Below are positions 38,580 to 48,123 of a stretch of 56,107 nucleotides of DNA, piece after piece. The notes below the pieces were generated by a model, which was not told where the DNA came from, made no database searches, and saw only the letters and a list, made by a program, of their open reading frames with translations. How positions within the stretch are numbered: the first letter of the stretch is position 1; each line of letters opens with the position of its first letter. A program made the translations under genes and the position numbers. Source of the stretch: an uncultured Francisellaceae bacterium (GTDB taxonomy: Bacteria > Pseudomonadota > Gammaproteobacteria > UBA6186 > Azoamicaceae); assembly GCA_903907935.1 (NCBI GenBank), contig CAIVQA010000002.1:1-56107 (forward strand). The letters are read 5' to 3'.

Positions 38580-39674
38580 TTGAAAAAAACACCTACAACA
38601 AAATCCAAAATAAAACTTAAAAAACCTATTGTTAATACTAAAAATACAAATAAATTAAGTAGTGCATATAAATTATTGCTTAACCACCCATTTAAATTAT
38701 TAACATTTATTTTAGCAAGCAGCACGGTAGTTGGAGGTATAATTAGCAAAATTTCTAGCCGTAAACAATCTGAGGATCAATTAGTCCGTTGTGGCTCCAA
38801 CTTAGAAGCATTTGTTCCAATAACTTCTATAGCCTATCCAACAGTTAAATTTCATTTAGATAACAATTGTCAAGGTGTTGGTAATGTTCCATTAATTTTT
38901 ACAAAAATCAATGCATATGCTTACGCAACAGATTATTGTGCATTTTTTAATAAAGCTCTAAAGCAATGTAGCAATATGCCCGGTGAAATTCATTCACCAC
39001 AAGTAGCTAAACAAAAAAAATTATCACCAAATTTGACTAACGTGGTAATTGTACAAGAAGGTGAGTATACAATTGTTAATTCAAAACAAACAGCTGCTAC
39101 TGGTGGAATATCATATTGTGTGGGGCTAACAATAACTAGTCCTAATTCATCGGAAGTATTATTAGCTCACATTAATGCAGAAAATATTTTTGCAAATGAC
39201 GATTATTTAAAAGGTAAATTTATAGATCCATTTATTGCTATTAAAGATTTCGTTATAAATAAAAAATTAGATTGGAAAATAACCCTCGTAAGTGGATCAT
39301 ATGCTAATCTTGTTTATATTAAAACTCTTTTAGAACATATTGGATTACATAATATTGATAGTTATTGTGAACCAGGTTGGGTAATCACACATTCAAGCAA
39401 AGTAAATCATGGATCTATTATAATACAAGAAGGCCAACCATTTATTATAGAAAATCCTCAAGATTTTAAAGGTTTATTTGTTACTATACCTAAAGAAAAA
39501 AAAGAAAAACCCGGCAGCTTTAAGGTTAAGATAAAATTTACCAACCTAGGGAACATGCCCTCCATAAGCTTCCGCATTTTGAAATTGACCAGATTATCTT
39601 TTTACGGTATTTCTAGTTTAACTATCTGGTCAATTTACCATAAATGCTACAGCTTATGGAGGGCACATTCCTAG
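38580..39674 (+). CDS. membrane-anchored CheD/CNF-like cysteine deamidase candidate
   Basis: 364 aa, starting at TTG with GGAG 8 nt upstream. A Lys-rich N-terminus is followed by one hydrophobic segment (about 40-57). Residues 154-200 follow the CheD core: GEYTIVNS, then T174-x5-C180 and H197 (ATGGISYC ... VLLAHI). The Thr-Cys spacing (6) and Cys-His spacing (17) equal those of CheD (T21/C27/H44 in the T. maritima enzyme). A later stretch, ITLVSGSYANL then LLEHIGLHNIDSY, parallels CheD's GGA...IGxRN. CheD, CNF and BLF1 share this fold and deamidate Gln side chains. No other chemotaxis gene is in the window, so an effector-type role is possible. The last ~45 residues are encoded by a palindromic element and may be a recent extension. 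Confidence 0.65.
   Translation: MKKTPTTKSKIKLKKPIVNTKNTNKLSSAYKLLLNHPFKLLTFILASSTVVGGIISKISSRKQSEDQLVRCGSNLEAFVPITSIAYPTVKFHLDNNCQGVGNVPLIFTKINAYAYATDYCAFFNKALKQCSNMPGEIHSPQVAKQKKLSPNLTNVVIVQEGEYTIVNSKQTAATGGISYCVGLTITSPNSSEVLLAHINAENIFANDDYLKGKFIDPFIAIKDFVINKKLDWKITLVSGSYANLVYIKTLLEHIGLHNIDSYCEPGWVITHSSKVNHGSIIIQEGQPFIIENPQDFKGLFVTIPKEKKEKPGSFKVKIKFTNLGNMPSISFRILKLTRLSFYGISSLTIWSIYHKCYSLWRAHS
39546..39674. repeat. 129-bp imperfect palindromic element in two converging genes
   Basis: TGCCCTCCATAAGCT (39556-39570) is perfectly inverted at 39651-39665, and AAATTGACCAGAT (39582-39594) at 39624-39636; the segments between align with small gaps, and CTAGG closes both outer ends. The loop is 39595-39623. 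The element encodes the last ~42 residues and stop of the plus-strand gene and the last eight residues and stop (39654-39656) of the minus-strand gene. It may also act as a bidirectional terminator. Confidence 0.75.
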
Positions 39675-41168
39675 CTTTAATCTTTGTCCTGCAAGTAGTA
39701 GTTTTTGTTCCGAACTTTCAAGTTCTTTTTTTGCAGCTTCATATTTCTGTTGTGCATCTTCATGTAATTTTTTTAAATCCTTATAGTATAAAAATCCTCT
39801 TTTAGTAAAAAACATCCTCATATAAGATTGTAGTTTTATTGTAGCAGCCTCTCTTTTAGCTTCTTCTTGTTCTTTCTTTAATTGTGCCAAACCAAGTTGT
39901 TTCAAATTCGCTACACTTTTAACTATTGCTTCTTGTCCTCTGCTACAACTAATCATTGTAGCAGAGCCTGTATTGATTGCAGTTACTCCTTCTAAAGAAC
40001 ATAATCCTTTTTGTTCTACAGAAGATAAAACGTCGCAACAACGATTCATTCTAAATTGTTTTTTTGTCTCTAATATTCTACTAACCCTATCTGATTCTAA
40101 TAAATGGGTACCATTTAGTTTTAGTCTAACTATATCTGCTTCTGAAAATCTTTTTTTAAGATCTGTAATTTTAGATTTATGTACTAAAACCCAACCACTA
40201 TGATCAGGATACTCTACAAGATTACATGCTAGAGCATCTTTTAAGATTGACGCACTATCATTTAAATTTGCAACAAATCTAGCCATAAAATCAAATCTTG
40301 TTTGTAAACGTACCGCATGCAAAGAAAATTGTTTATATTGTGGTAAAATTTTATTACAAAGTACTCCCTCATAATCAGGGACTCTCACTTCCATCATTCC
40401 ACTAGGAATAGTTTCCCCATGAATTATTTTTAGTATTTCTGGAATTTTATTAATTGGCATTAATTTACTAGTCATTGGTACAGAGTTTATCTTTCCAGAA
40501 AAATGTTCGTTAAATCCAACTGGTAGCAAATGTATTAAATTTTCTGGTATTAAAACTGCTAAAATTTCTTCTTTATTAAATTTATGATCGGTTTTTATTT
40601 CCATAACTTGTTCTGTAGATAATTGTTCCAATGTTAAACATTCTCCACCAATTTGAGATATCCCATCAGCACTAACCATCATTCCACGCAGATTACGTAA
40701 CTGATAACACAAATTAGTTGTAGTGACTGGTTTGCTACTGTCTCCTTTCTTAATTGGTTGTGATACTTTACTTACATTTGTTGGTGGTTTTAATACCAAT
40801 ACAATGTTATTACGCAATCTTTCAATTATCTCACTAGCGACTAATTTTGGATCTTTTTGAACATCTAAACTCCATATCCTCTCTAAGCTTATTCCAAATA
40901 TACCAGTATATTCTTCCCATACAGCAAATTTAATTGCTCTTTTACATTCGCCAATCGAACTATTTTTAAGATCAAGATAATTAACACATACATTTTTCTG
41001 AGTCTCTGCACTACCAAATATAAAAGTAGGCTGACAATCTTTCTCAACTTTTTCCAATGCATCCATTGGGACTATGCCATGTTGTTGTATAGATCTAAAA
41101 GTTTTTTGAATTTGAAGATCTCTATGTTCAATTATTTTTTGTTCTACATCTGCTATTCTTTTAGGCAT
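39654..41168 (-). CDS. orphan protein with IQ-like motif and C-terminal coiled coil
   Basis: 504 aa. GAGGAA lies about 6 nt before the ATG. Most of the protein is unrecognised. At 446-459, LQSYMRMFFTKRGF fits the calmodulin-binding IQ pattern (I/L-Q-x3-R-x4-K/R-x2-hydrophobic; the usual Gly after Arg is Met). This lies in a long charged helix (about 420-495) that could be a lever or coiled coil. A candidate to bind host calmodulin, but IQ-like matches occur by chance in Lys/Arg helices. The last residues, KLGMCPP, come from the palindrome at 39546-39674. It is divergent from the 177-aa gene. Confidence 0.6.
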   Translation of the reverse strand: MPKRIADVEQKIIEHRDLQIQKTFRSIQQHGIVPMDALEKVEKDCQPTFIFGSAETQKNVCVNYLDLKNSSIGECKRAIKFAVWEEYTGIFGISLERIWSLDVQKDPKLVASEIIERLRNNIVLVLKPPTNVSKVSQPIKKGDSSKPVTTTNLCYQLRNLRGMMVSADGISQIGGECLTLEQLSTEQVMEIKTDHKFNKEEILAVLIPENLIHLLPVGFNEHFSGKINSVPMTSKLMPINKIPEILKIIHGETIPSGMMEVRVPDYEGVLCNKILPQYKQFSLHAVRLQTRFDFMARFVANLNDSASILKDALACNLVEYPDHSGWVLVHKSKITDLKKRFSEADIVRLKLNGTHLLESDRVSRILETKKQFRMNRCCDVLSSVEQKGLCSLEGVTAINTGSATMISCSRGQEAIVKSVANLKQLGLAQLKKEQEEAKREAATIKLQSYMRMFFTKRGFLYYKDLKKLHEDAQQKYEAAKKELESSEQKLLLAGQRLKLGMCPP

Positions 41169-41241
41169 ATTATTCCTCGTGAATTAAATTTTAAATATTC
41201 TACTACATTAATTATAAAATTTATAATATAACTACATGTTA

Positions 41242-41268
41242 TTGACATGCCGCAATATATGGGATAAT
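41242..41268 (+). promoter_or_regulatory. promoter-like sequence for the 177-aa gene
   Basis: Perfect TTGACA (41242-41247) and GATAAT (41263-41268), one mismatch from TATAAT, but with a short 15-nt spacer; ATAATT at 16 nt is the alternative. It is 39 nt before the gene start. Confidence 0.35.
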
Positions 41269-41306
41269 TAGTCGTTTATAACGATAAAAAATAAGAAGGT
41301 TAATTT

Positions 41307-41840
41307 ATGTTTAAAAGTATTATTAATGGAATAAGCAAAGAAGAAGTTGATGAAATCGATATAAAAGCAATTCAAGAAGCAGAAGAAGAAATAGAATTGA
41401 GACAATTAATGGAAATAATCGACTTAATAAATATTGGAACAGACGTTATAAAAAAAATAAAAGAAGGTGCTAGTATACGTAGGCGCATTGAATATGCTTA
41501 TAAAGAATTAGAAAAACATAAAGACAATCCTGAACTTAAGATGTTCACTGTAGAAACTACTGATGAAGTTATGCTAAAAATAGCATCTAAATTGGGATTT
41601 TTACCTTCTTCCAAGAAAGAAAAAGAAGAAAAAAAACAACCAGAACCAATGATTTATAATTTTACCGCAGAACAAGAAACTAAAGATCTTTTTATGAAAG
41701 CTATAAGAGAAAGCGTAAAAGATTTACCATCACCAATTTTAAGAAGTAAATTAATACAAGAAGCTGAACAAATAGAAATGGAACGCATTATTAAAGATCG
41801 CGAATATGCAAAAAAGCATGGGTATAAATTTATTAAATAA
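41307..41840 (+). CDS. charged helical orphan protein
   Basis: 177 aa. AAGG lies about 8 nt before the ATG. Rich in Glu and Lys throughout, predicted all-helical, with a Lys/Glu linker (KKEKEEKKQPEP) at about 103-114 splitting two helical parts. No signal peptide, TM or known domain. Together with the two preceding genes it forms the block between truB and rpsO. It converges with truB 66 nt downstream. Confidence 0.6.
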   Translation: MFKSIINGISKEEVDEIDIKAIQEAEEEIELRQLMEIIDLINIGTDVIKKIKEGASIRRRIEYAYKELEKHKDNPELKMFTVETTDEVMLKIASKLGFLPSSKKEKEEKKQPEPMIYNFTAEQETKDLFMKAIRESVKDLPSPILRSKLIQEAEQIEMERIIKDREYAKKHGYKFIK

Positions 41841-41906
41841 TAAGAGGTAATAACTAATCCCATCCCTAACTTAGTGGAAGATTACTGCATGTTATAGATA
41901 ATTTAG

Positions 41907-42836
41907 TTACAAAGATTTAACCAATCTTTTAGCTACTATCTTATTACCATCCAACACTTCTCCTACCCCAACTAAATACTTTTCTTCTGTTATTAAACAA
42001 ATTAAAGTATTAGTACCGTATTTAGCATATACATGATCTATATAAACTATTTGTCCATTATGTAGTAATTGGGCATTAGCATTGCTTATTTCTAAAACAG
42101 GCAAACTAGTTAAACAATCAGTAACCGGTAACAATATTTGCTCTACTGCCGTTTGAAAATCAACAGATAATAATTTTTCTAGCTCTAAAATATTAACCAT
42201 TTTAGAAACAGCAAAATTACCAACTGTAATACGCCTTAAACTTTTTACAGTAGCTAAACAATTTAAAGCTACCCCTAAATCTTCCATTAAAGTTCTAATA
42301 TAAGTTCCCTTACCGCAATCTACTTCTAAAGTAATTTGCCCTTTATCGTTACACAGATTAATTAATTTAATGCTATTTATTTTTATAATTCTAGGTTTAA
42401 CTACAACTTCTATGTTTTTTCTAGCTAATTTATATAACCTTACTCCATCTTGTTTAATTGCAGAGTACATAGGAGGTACTTGTACAACGTCACCAATGAA
42501 ATTTTTAAAAATTGCTTCTAATTGTGATTCGGTAAAACTATAAATCTTATTACTTTCGGTCGCAATAATATTACCATCTAAATCGCCAGTATCAGTTTTT
42601 ATGCCTAATTGCGCTGTAACTAAATATTTTTTATCTGAATTTAATAAGAATGCGGAAAATTTTGTAGCTTCACCAAAACAAATTGGTAACATACCAGTCG
42701 CTAACGGATCTAAGCTGCCAGTATGTCCAACTTTATTATTGGCGCCAAATAACCGTTTTACTCGTTGTAATGCTTGGTTAGAAGTTATGCCTTGTGGTTT
42801 ATCTAATAACAAGATCCCGTTTACTTTATTTTCCAT
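41907..42836 (-). CDS. truB: tRNA pseudouridine(55) synthase
   Basis: 309 aa. The catalytic Asp43 is in GHTGSLDPLATGMLPI; LLDKPQGITSNQAL and the GTYIRTLMEDLG block are also family hallmarks. It makes pseudouridine 55 in tRNA T-arms. The ATG lies 11 nt inside rbfA, so the two are translationally coupled. It is the last gene of this operon here, since the usual next gene rpsO is displaced. Confidence 0.95.
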   Translation of the reverse strand: MENKVNGILLLDKPQGITSNQALQRVKRLFGANNKVGHTGSLDPLATGMLPICFGEATKFSAFLLNSDKKYLVTAQLGIKTDTGDLDGNIIATESNKIYSFTESQLEAIFKNFIGDVVQVPPMYSAIKQDGVRLYKLARKNIEVVVKPRIIKINSIKLINLCNDKGQITLEVDCGKGTYIRTLMEDLGVALNCLATVKSLRRITVGNFAVSKMVNILELEKLLSVDFQTAVEQILLPVTDCLTSLPVLEISNANAQLLHNGQIVYIDHVYAKYGTNTLICLITEEKYLVGVGEVLDGNKIVAKRLVKSL

Positions 42837-43209
42837 TCTGATCTAGTTTGGTCAATAAATACTCAATTTTATTGCCATACTCTGCATTATCATCATAAAA
42901 AAATTTTAATTCCGGGACCTTACGTAACGAAAGTTTAATAGCCAATTGACTGCGAAAAAAATTACTTGCATGCTTTAAGATCTGTAAAATTTGCTTAATA
43001 TTAGCATGATCTATGCTACCATTTTCTGCATTAATACCATAAAAATTAGTAAAATATATTTTAGCAACTGATAAATCACAAGATAGTTGTACATTAGTAA
43101 TGGTTATTTTTTCTAAACGAGGATCTTGACAAAACTTAACAATAATCCCTGCCAATTCTTTATGTATAACATCAGCAATTCTCTCTGAACGTAAAGATTT
43201 TTTATGCAT
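42826..43209 (-). CDS. rbfA: 30S ribosome-binding factor A
   Basis: 127 aa. The KH-like RbfA fold is recognisable from RIADVIHKELAGII, DPRLEKITITNVQLS and LSLRKVPELKFFYDD. It helps late 30S maturation. It starts just 4 nt after infB. Confidence 0.93.
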   Translation of the reverse strand: MHKKSLRSERIADVIHKELAGIIVKFCQDPRLEKITITNVQLSCDLSVAKIYFTNFYGINAENGSIDHANIKQILQILKHASNFFRSQLAIKLSLRKVPELKFFYDDNAEYGNKIEYLLTKLDQNGK

Positions 43210-43213
43210 AGAT

Positions 43214-45805
43214 CTATCTCTTTAATTCAAGAGTGCTTTTAGAGGCTTTACTAGTAGTAACTACTTCAAATACTTCAATTTGATCGTTAACCTTAACGTC
43301 GTTATAATTTTTTACACCAATCCCACATTCCATACCATTACGTACTTCATTAACATTTTCTTTAAATCGCCTCAACGATTCTAACTCGCCTTCGTAAATT
43401 ACAATATTATCTCTTAATACTCTAATTGGGTTACCTCTTTTAATTAATCCTTCTTTTACTAAACATCCTGCAACTGTTCCAAATTTACTTGATCTAAATA
43501 CGTCTCTTACTTCTGCTACCCCGATAATTCTCTCTTTAACTGGAGCTATAATACTGCCATCGATTAATTCTTTTACTGCATCAATTAAATCATAAATTAT
43601 ACTGTAATAATTAAAATCTGTACCTTGTATTTTAGCTAAATTTCTAGCTTGAGATTCTGCACGTACATTAAATCCTAATAAAAATGCTTTTGATGCCAAT
43701 GCTAGATTAACATCTGATTCATTAAAACCACCTACTGATTTTCCAATAATATTAATTTTTATGGTATCCGTGGATAATTTTTCTAATGCATCAGAAATAG
43801 CTTCTACTGAACCCTGTACATCGGCCTTTAATACAATATTAATAACCTTTACATTATTACCTTGTTGCATTTTATCAATAAAACCAGAAACTTTTGCTGC
43901 ATGTTGTTGCAATAATCGCTCCGTTTTACGATTTTCTTGCCTAGAATTTGCTACTTCTTTAGCTTTACGCTCATCAGCCACAACCTGAAATTTATCTCCA
44001 GCTAATGGAGCACCATTTAATCCTAATACCTCTACTGGTGTACATGGGCCAGCGCTATCTATAAAATTACCTTGATCATTCTTTAAAGTTTTAACTTTTC
44101 CATACTCCAACCCTGCTAGAACAATATCACCTTTAACTAAAGTACCAGTTTGAATTAATAAAGTAGCAACTATTCCTCGCCCCTTATCTAAGGACGATTC
44201 TAGAACTACTCCTTGTGCAGGACCAACATATGGAGCCTTCAATTCTAACATTTCAGCTTGTAACATTATGGCTTCTAGTAAATCATCTATACCAATCCCT
44301 GTTTTTGCAGAAATTTTTACAAATATATTATCCCCACCCCAATCCTCCGGCATAACATTATACTGAGATAAATCATTAATTACTTTTTCCGGATTAGCAT
44401 CTGGTTTATCCATTTTATTAATAGCAACGATTATAGGCACCCCAGCTGCTTTAGCATGTTGAATTGCCTCGATAGTTTGAGGCATAACGCTATCATCAGC
44501 AGCCACTACCAATACCACTAAATCTGTACAATTAGCACCTCTAGCGCGCATAGCAGTAAATGCAGAGTGGCCTGGAGTATCTAAAAAAGTGATTTTTCCT
44601 CGATTAGTTGCTACTTGATAAGCACCAATATGTTGAGTAATACCTCCAGCCTCTCCAGCTGTAACCCTGGTACTTCTAATGTAATCAAGCAAAGAAGTTT
44701 TACCATGATCAACATGGCCCATAACTGTAACAATTGGTGAACGCTGTTGAAAATCGCAATTATACTCTATATTAATGCTATTCTCTAAACTTACTGGACT
44801 TACTAAAACCGGAACATGCCCCATCTCTTCAACTACTAAAGATGCAGTATCTTGATCAATAATTTGATTAATTGTTGTCATAATACCCATCTTCATTAAT
44901 AATTTAATAACTTCAGCTGATTTTACTGACATTTTTTGAGCTAATTCAGCAACCGTAATACTAATTGGAACTTCTATTTTATATTTAATTGGTGCAGTTG
45001 GTTTTTCGAATGCATGTGGATTTGATTGTTGATGATGAATTTTTTCTGTTTTATGAAATTTTTTTGTTTTGCGCGTTAAAATTACTCGTTCTACTTTAAC
45101 ATCACCACTAGTATCTTCTTCTATTTCATCATCAACCACAGCTAACAAATTTAAATTTAATTTTGAAGGAAGCGGTGGAGTTTCTTTATCTTTGGTAACC
45201 TTACCTTTAACTTTTTTCCCAACTTTTTCTTCTTCGGAAATTAAATTATCTTTTTTATCTTTTTTACCTTTGGAGCCTTTAACTGGTTTTTGCTCTTTTT
45301 GCACATCTTCCGGTTCGCCAACCTTAGGAACAACTGTTTGTAAAGCCACATTTGAATCTATTACAACAGAATCGGCAATACTTTTTGCATCTTTTATTAT
45401 TGATTGTTCATCAAGTATTTTCTGCTGATTAGCAACTTCTGATTGTTCCGGTATTTGACTTGATGAAATCAAATTATTTGTATCTTCTTCTGTAGCAGAT
45501 TGCTCATCTTTAACATATACACGTCGTTTTTTTCTTACAACATTTACTGTCGAATTTTTACCAGATGCACTTTTAACTTTAATTTGACTAACACTGGAAC
45601 GTCGTTTTAAAGAAATTTTAGCTGGAGCTTCGTTAGCAGCTTTATTTTTTAATAAAGCTAATAATTGTTGTTTTTGAGCTGCAGTTACAGGGTCTGTCGA
45701 CTTTAAAATATTTACCCCAGCAAGCTTTAATTGTTCGATAAGAGTACTAACCGGAACATTTCCCAATTCTTTAGATAACTCTTCGATAGTTATATTTTGA
45801 TTCAC
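43214..45805 (-). CDS. infB: translation initiation factor IF-2
   Basis: 863 aa from a GTG with AGGAG 9 nt upstream. G-domain motifs are [16 protein letters not shown] and NKMD; domains II, C1 and C2 follow. The N-terminal segment has the IF2_N fold ([11 protein letters not shown]) followed by a basic [10 protein letters not shown] motif, as in gammaproteobacterial IF-2. It recruits fMet-tRNA to the 30S subunit. It follows nusA by 12 nt; the alphaproteobacterial ylxR gene is absent. Confidence 0.95.
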   Translation of the reverse strand: MNQNITIEELSKELGNVPVSTLIEQLKLAGVNILKSTDPVTAAQKQQLLALLKNKAANEAPAKISLKRRSSVSQIKVKSASGKNSTVNVVRKKRRVYVKDEQSATEEDTNNLISSSQIPEQSEVANQQKILDEQSIIKDAKSIADSVVIDSNVALQTVVPKVGEPEDVQKEQKPVKGSKGKKDKKDNLISEEEKVGKKVKGKVTKDKETPPLPSKLNLNLLAVVDDEIEEDTSGDVKVERVILTRKTKKFHKTEKIHHQQSNPHAFEKPTAPIKYKIEVPISITVAELAQKMSVKSAEVIKLLMKMGIMTTINQIIDQDTASLVVEEMGHVPVLVSPVSLENSINIEYNCDFQQRSPIVTVMGHVDHGKTSLLDYIRSTRVTAGEAGGITQHIGAYQVATNRGKITFLDTPGHSAFTAMRARGANCTDLVVLVVAADDSVMPQTIEAIQHAKAAGVPIIVAINKMDKPDANPEKVINDLSQYNVMPEDWGGDNIFVKISAKTGIGIDDLLEAIMLQAEMLELKAPYVGPAQGVVLESSLDKGRGIVATLLIQTGTLVKGDIVLAGLEYGKVKTLKNDQGNFIDSAGPCTPVEVLGLNGAPLAGDKFQVVADERKAKEVANSRQENRKTERLLQQHAAKVSGFIDKMQQGNNVKVINIVLKADVQGSVEAISDALEKLSTDTIKINIIGKSVGGFNESDVNLALASKAFLLGFNVRAESQARNLAKIQGTDFNYYSIIYDLIDAVKELIDGSIIAPVKERIIGVAEVRDVFRSSKFGTVAGCLVKEGLIKRGNPIRVLRDNIVIYEGELESLRRFKENVNEVRNGMECGIGVKNYNDVKVNDQIEVFEVVTTSKASKSTLELKR

Positions 45806-45817
45806 CTAGTACCACTC

Positions 45818-47335
45818 CTAAGATTCTTTAAACCAATGTGCTCTGGCATTCATTATTAACTTAGCTGCATTTTGCTCAGTCATATTGGAAATTTCTAGCA
45901 AATCATCTACCGATAATTCTGCCAATAAATCTCTAGTTACAATATTGGCTTGGGTTAATTTATGTAATAATTCTGGATCCATCCCCTCTAAACTTTCTAA
46001 ACTGTCTACACTATCGGACACTGAAGTGTCTGTATTTGTATTTTGTTGATTAAGAATTGCTTCATTTAATAATACATTTTTCGCAGCACCACGAAGTGCA
46101 GTGACTATTTCATCATCAAAACCATCTATCTCTAATAATTCTTGTACTGGAACATATGCTATCTCTTCGATACTAACAAAACCTTCATTTATTAAAACTT
46201 GAGCTAAATCTTCATCAACTTTTAATTTATCCATAAAAATGTTTTTTAATTGAGCTATTTCATTTTCATTTTTACTAGTTGCCTCGGTGCTGCCAATAAC
46301 ATTTAATTCCCATCCAGTCAGAAGAGATGCTAACATGATATTTTGTCCATTTTTACCTATTGCTTGAGGTAAATACTCATCTTTTACAGCAATATCAATT
46401 ACCTTAGTTTCTTCATCAATTATAATTGAAACCACTTCAGCTGGAGCCATAGCATTCATAACAAACTGTGCTGTATCATCAGACCACAATGCTATATCTA
46501 TTCTTTCGCCACCTAACTCATTTGAAACAGCTTGCACCCTAGAACCACGCATCCCAACACTAGCTCCAATTGGATCAATCCTGCCATCATTAGTTTTAAC
46601 CGCAATTTTCGCTCGAATACCAGGATCCCTAGCTGCTGCTTTAATTTCAATAATACCTTCGCCAATTTCTGGTACCTCTATTTTAAATAATTCTATTAGC
46701 ATACCATTATTAGTACGGCTAAGTTGCATTTGGGGACCTTTAGCATCATTTATTACACTATATAAATGAGCCTTTACTCTATCTCCAGGTCGAAACGATT
46801 CTCTAGGCAACATATGTTCTCTAGTTAACAACCCTTCCGCATTTCCACCTAAATCAACTATTATACCATCTTTAATAGTCTTTTTTACTACGCCAGTTAC
46901 TAATTCACCTATCTTATTGCTAAATTCTTTAGCAACTAAATCTTTTTCTGCACTTCTAACATTTTGAATTATTACTTGTTTAGCACTTTGCGCTGCAATC
47001 CGACCAAAGTCTATAGATTCCATTTCTTCTTCTACTTTATCTCCCACTTCTGCAGATGGATTATCTAGCCTGGCTGCACTAAGTGTAATTTGAGTAAGAG
47101 GTGATGCCATTGGTTCAAAATTTTTTGGATCTTCAATAATAGTCCATACCCGATAAGTAGAATATTTTCCGGTTTTTCTATCAATAGCTACCCTTACATC
47201 TATATCAGAACCATGTTTTTTCTTAGTAGCAGAAGCAAGAGCCGCTTCTAAAGTCTCAAAAATAACTTCTTCTGAAATACCTTTTTGATTAGATACTGCA
47301 TCCACAATCATTTTAAGCGGAATTTCTTTACTCAT
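45818..47335 (-). CDS. nusA: transcription termination/antitermination factor NusA
   Basis: 505 aa. AGGTGA lies about 8 nt before the ATG. N-terminal RNAP-binding domain, S1 (about 135-200), KH1 and KH2 (GASVGMRGSRVQ and AIGKNGQNIMLAS), then two acidic repeats (about 350-420 and 440-500) ending LIMNARAHWF. The two repeats are typical of gammaproteobacterial NusA. Confidence 0.95.
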   Translation of the reverse strand: MSKEIPLKMIVDAVSNQKGISEEVIFETLEAALASATKKKHGSDIDVRVAIDRKTGKYSTYRVWTIIEDPKNFEPMASPLTQITLSAARLDNPSAEVGDKVEEEMESIDFGRIAAQSAKQVIIQNVRSAEKDLVAKEFSNKIGELVTGVVKKTIKDGIIVDLGGNAEGLLTREHMLPRESFRPGDRVKAHLYSVINDAKGPQMQLSRTNNGMLIELFKIEVPEIGEGIIEIKAAARDPGIRAKIAVKTNDGRIDPIGASVGMRGSRVQAVSNELGGERIDIALWSDDTAQFVMNAMAPAEVVSIIIDEETKVIDIAVKDEYLPQAIGKNGQNIMLASLLTGWELNVIGSTEATSKNENEIAQLKNIFMDKLKVDEDLAQVLINEGFVSIEEIAYVPVQELLEIDGFDDEIVTALRGAAKNVLLNEAILNQQNTNTDTSVSDSVDSLESLEGMDPELLHKLTQANIVTRDLLAELSVDDLLEISNMTEQNAAKLIMNARAHWFKES

Positions 47336-47353
47336 TCTAATTTCACCTATAAT

Positions 47354-47824
47354 TTACGATTTACAATAAACTAAATTTGCTCTAGCAATATTATCAAAAT
47401 CAAAATATAAATCTTGCCCATCCATGCCTATCAATATTTTATTGTGAGCCTGATCTACTGATCTTAATACCCCCACAATATTACTCTTCCCGTCAACTAC
47501 TGTTTGTAATTTAAGCTTAATTTTTCTCCCTAAAAATTGCTCACATTGTGACAAAGTAAATAATCTTCTTTCTACCCCAGGGGAAGAAACTTCTAAAACA
47601 TAATTCTGTACCCCTAAATCTGAAGCTACACTTAAAACTTTATTTAAGTGATACCCAATCTTCCCACAATCATTAACTGTAATACCATTAGAAATATCTG
47701 CATATACTCGCAATACATCTGGTTTACTATGACGATCAAATTCTAAACCAACAAACAAAAAGCCTAACGAATTTATTTCGCTAGCAATTAACATTTCCAG
47801 CTTTGAACTAAACAACATACCCAT
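47354..47824 (-). CDS. rimP: ribosome maturation factor RimP
   Basis: 156 aa. The family signature YVLEVSSPGVERRLF is present. It assists 30S assembly. It is the first protein gene of the operon, about 60 nt after the tRNA gene with an attenuator-like hairpin between. Confidence 0.92.
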   Translation of the reverse strand: MGMLFSSKLEMLIASEINSLGFLFVGLEFDRHSKPDVLRVYADISNGITVNDCGKIGYHLNKVLSVASDLGVQNYVLEVSSPGVERRLFTLSQCEQFLGRKIKLKLQTVVDGKSNIVGVLRSVDQAHNKILIGMDGQDLYFDFDNIARANLVYCKS

Positions 47825-47848
47825 TAAATTTATTTACCCCATTAACAA

Positions 47849-47871
47849 GAAAGCGCCCGAGGCGCCTTCTG
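47849..47871 (-). terminator. intrinsic terminator or attenuator between tRNA-fMet and rimP
   Basis: In the minus-strand transcript AGAAGGCGCC pairs with GGCGCTTTCT (one G-U) around loop TCG, followed by TGTTAAT. It ends or attenuates tRNA transcription before rimP; E. coli has terminators at the same place after metY. Confidence 0.65.
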
Positions 47872-47884
47872 ATAGCTTTATATA

Positions 47885-47961
<77 letters not shown>

Positions 47962-48123
47962 ATTACGAGAGACATTTTACTTGATTAGCCACGCTATGTA
48001 AACCATATAATATTATTTTTTTATTTTCTTTTGACTAAACAACTCTATTGAATACCAGGTAACAATTGTTATAGAATTTGTTTCTTCTATTTTTTAAGTC
48101 TGAAAGGTTACCAAAAAATTATA

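Noticed and set aside
39546..39674. A true Rickettsia palindromic element (RPE)
   Set aside because: The style is similar but I cannot match any RPE family, and the core genes look gammaproteobacterial.
45069..45428. 119-aa plus-strand ORF
   Set aside because: Antisense to the low-complexity N-terminal region of infB; Ser/Phe-rich because of Lys/Glu codons on the other strand.
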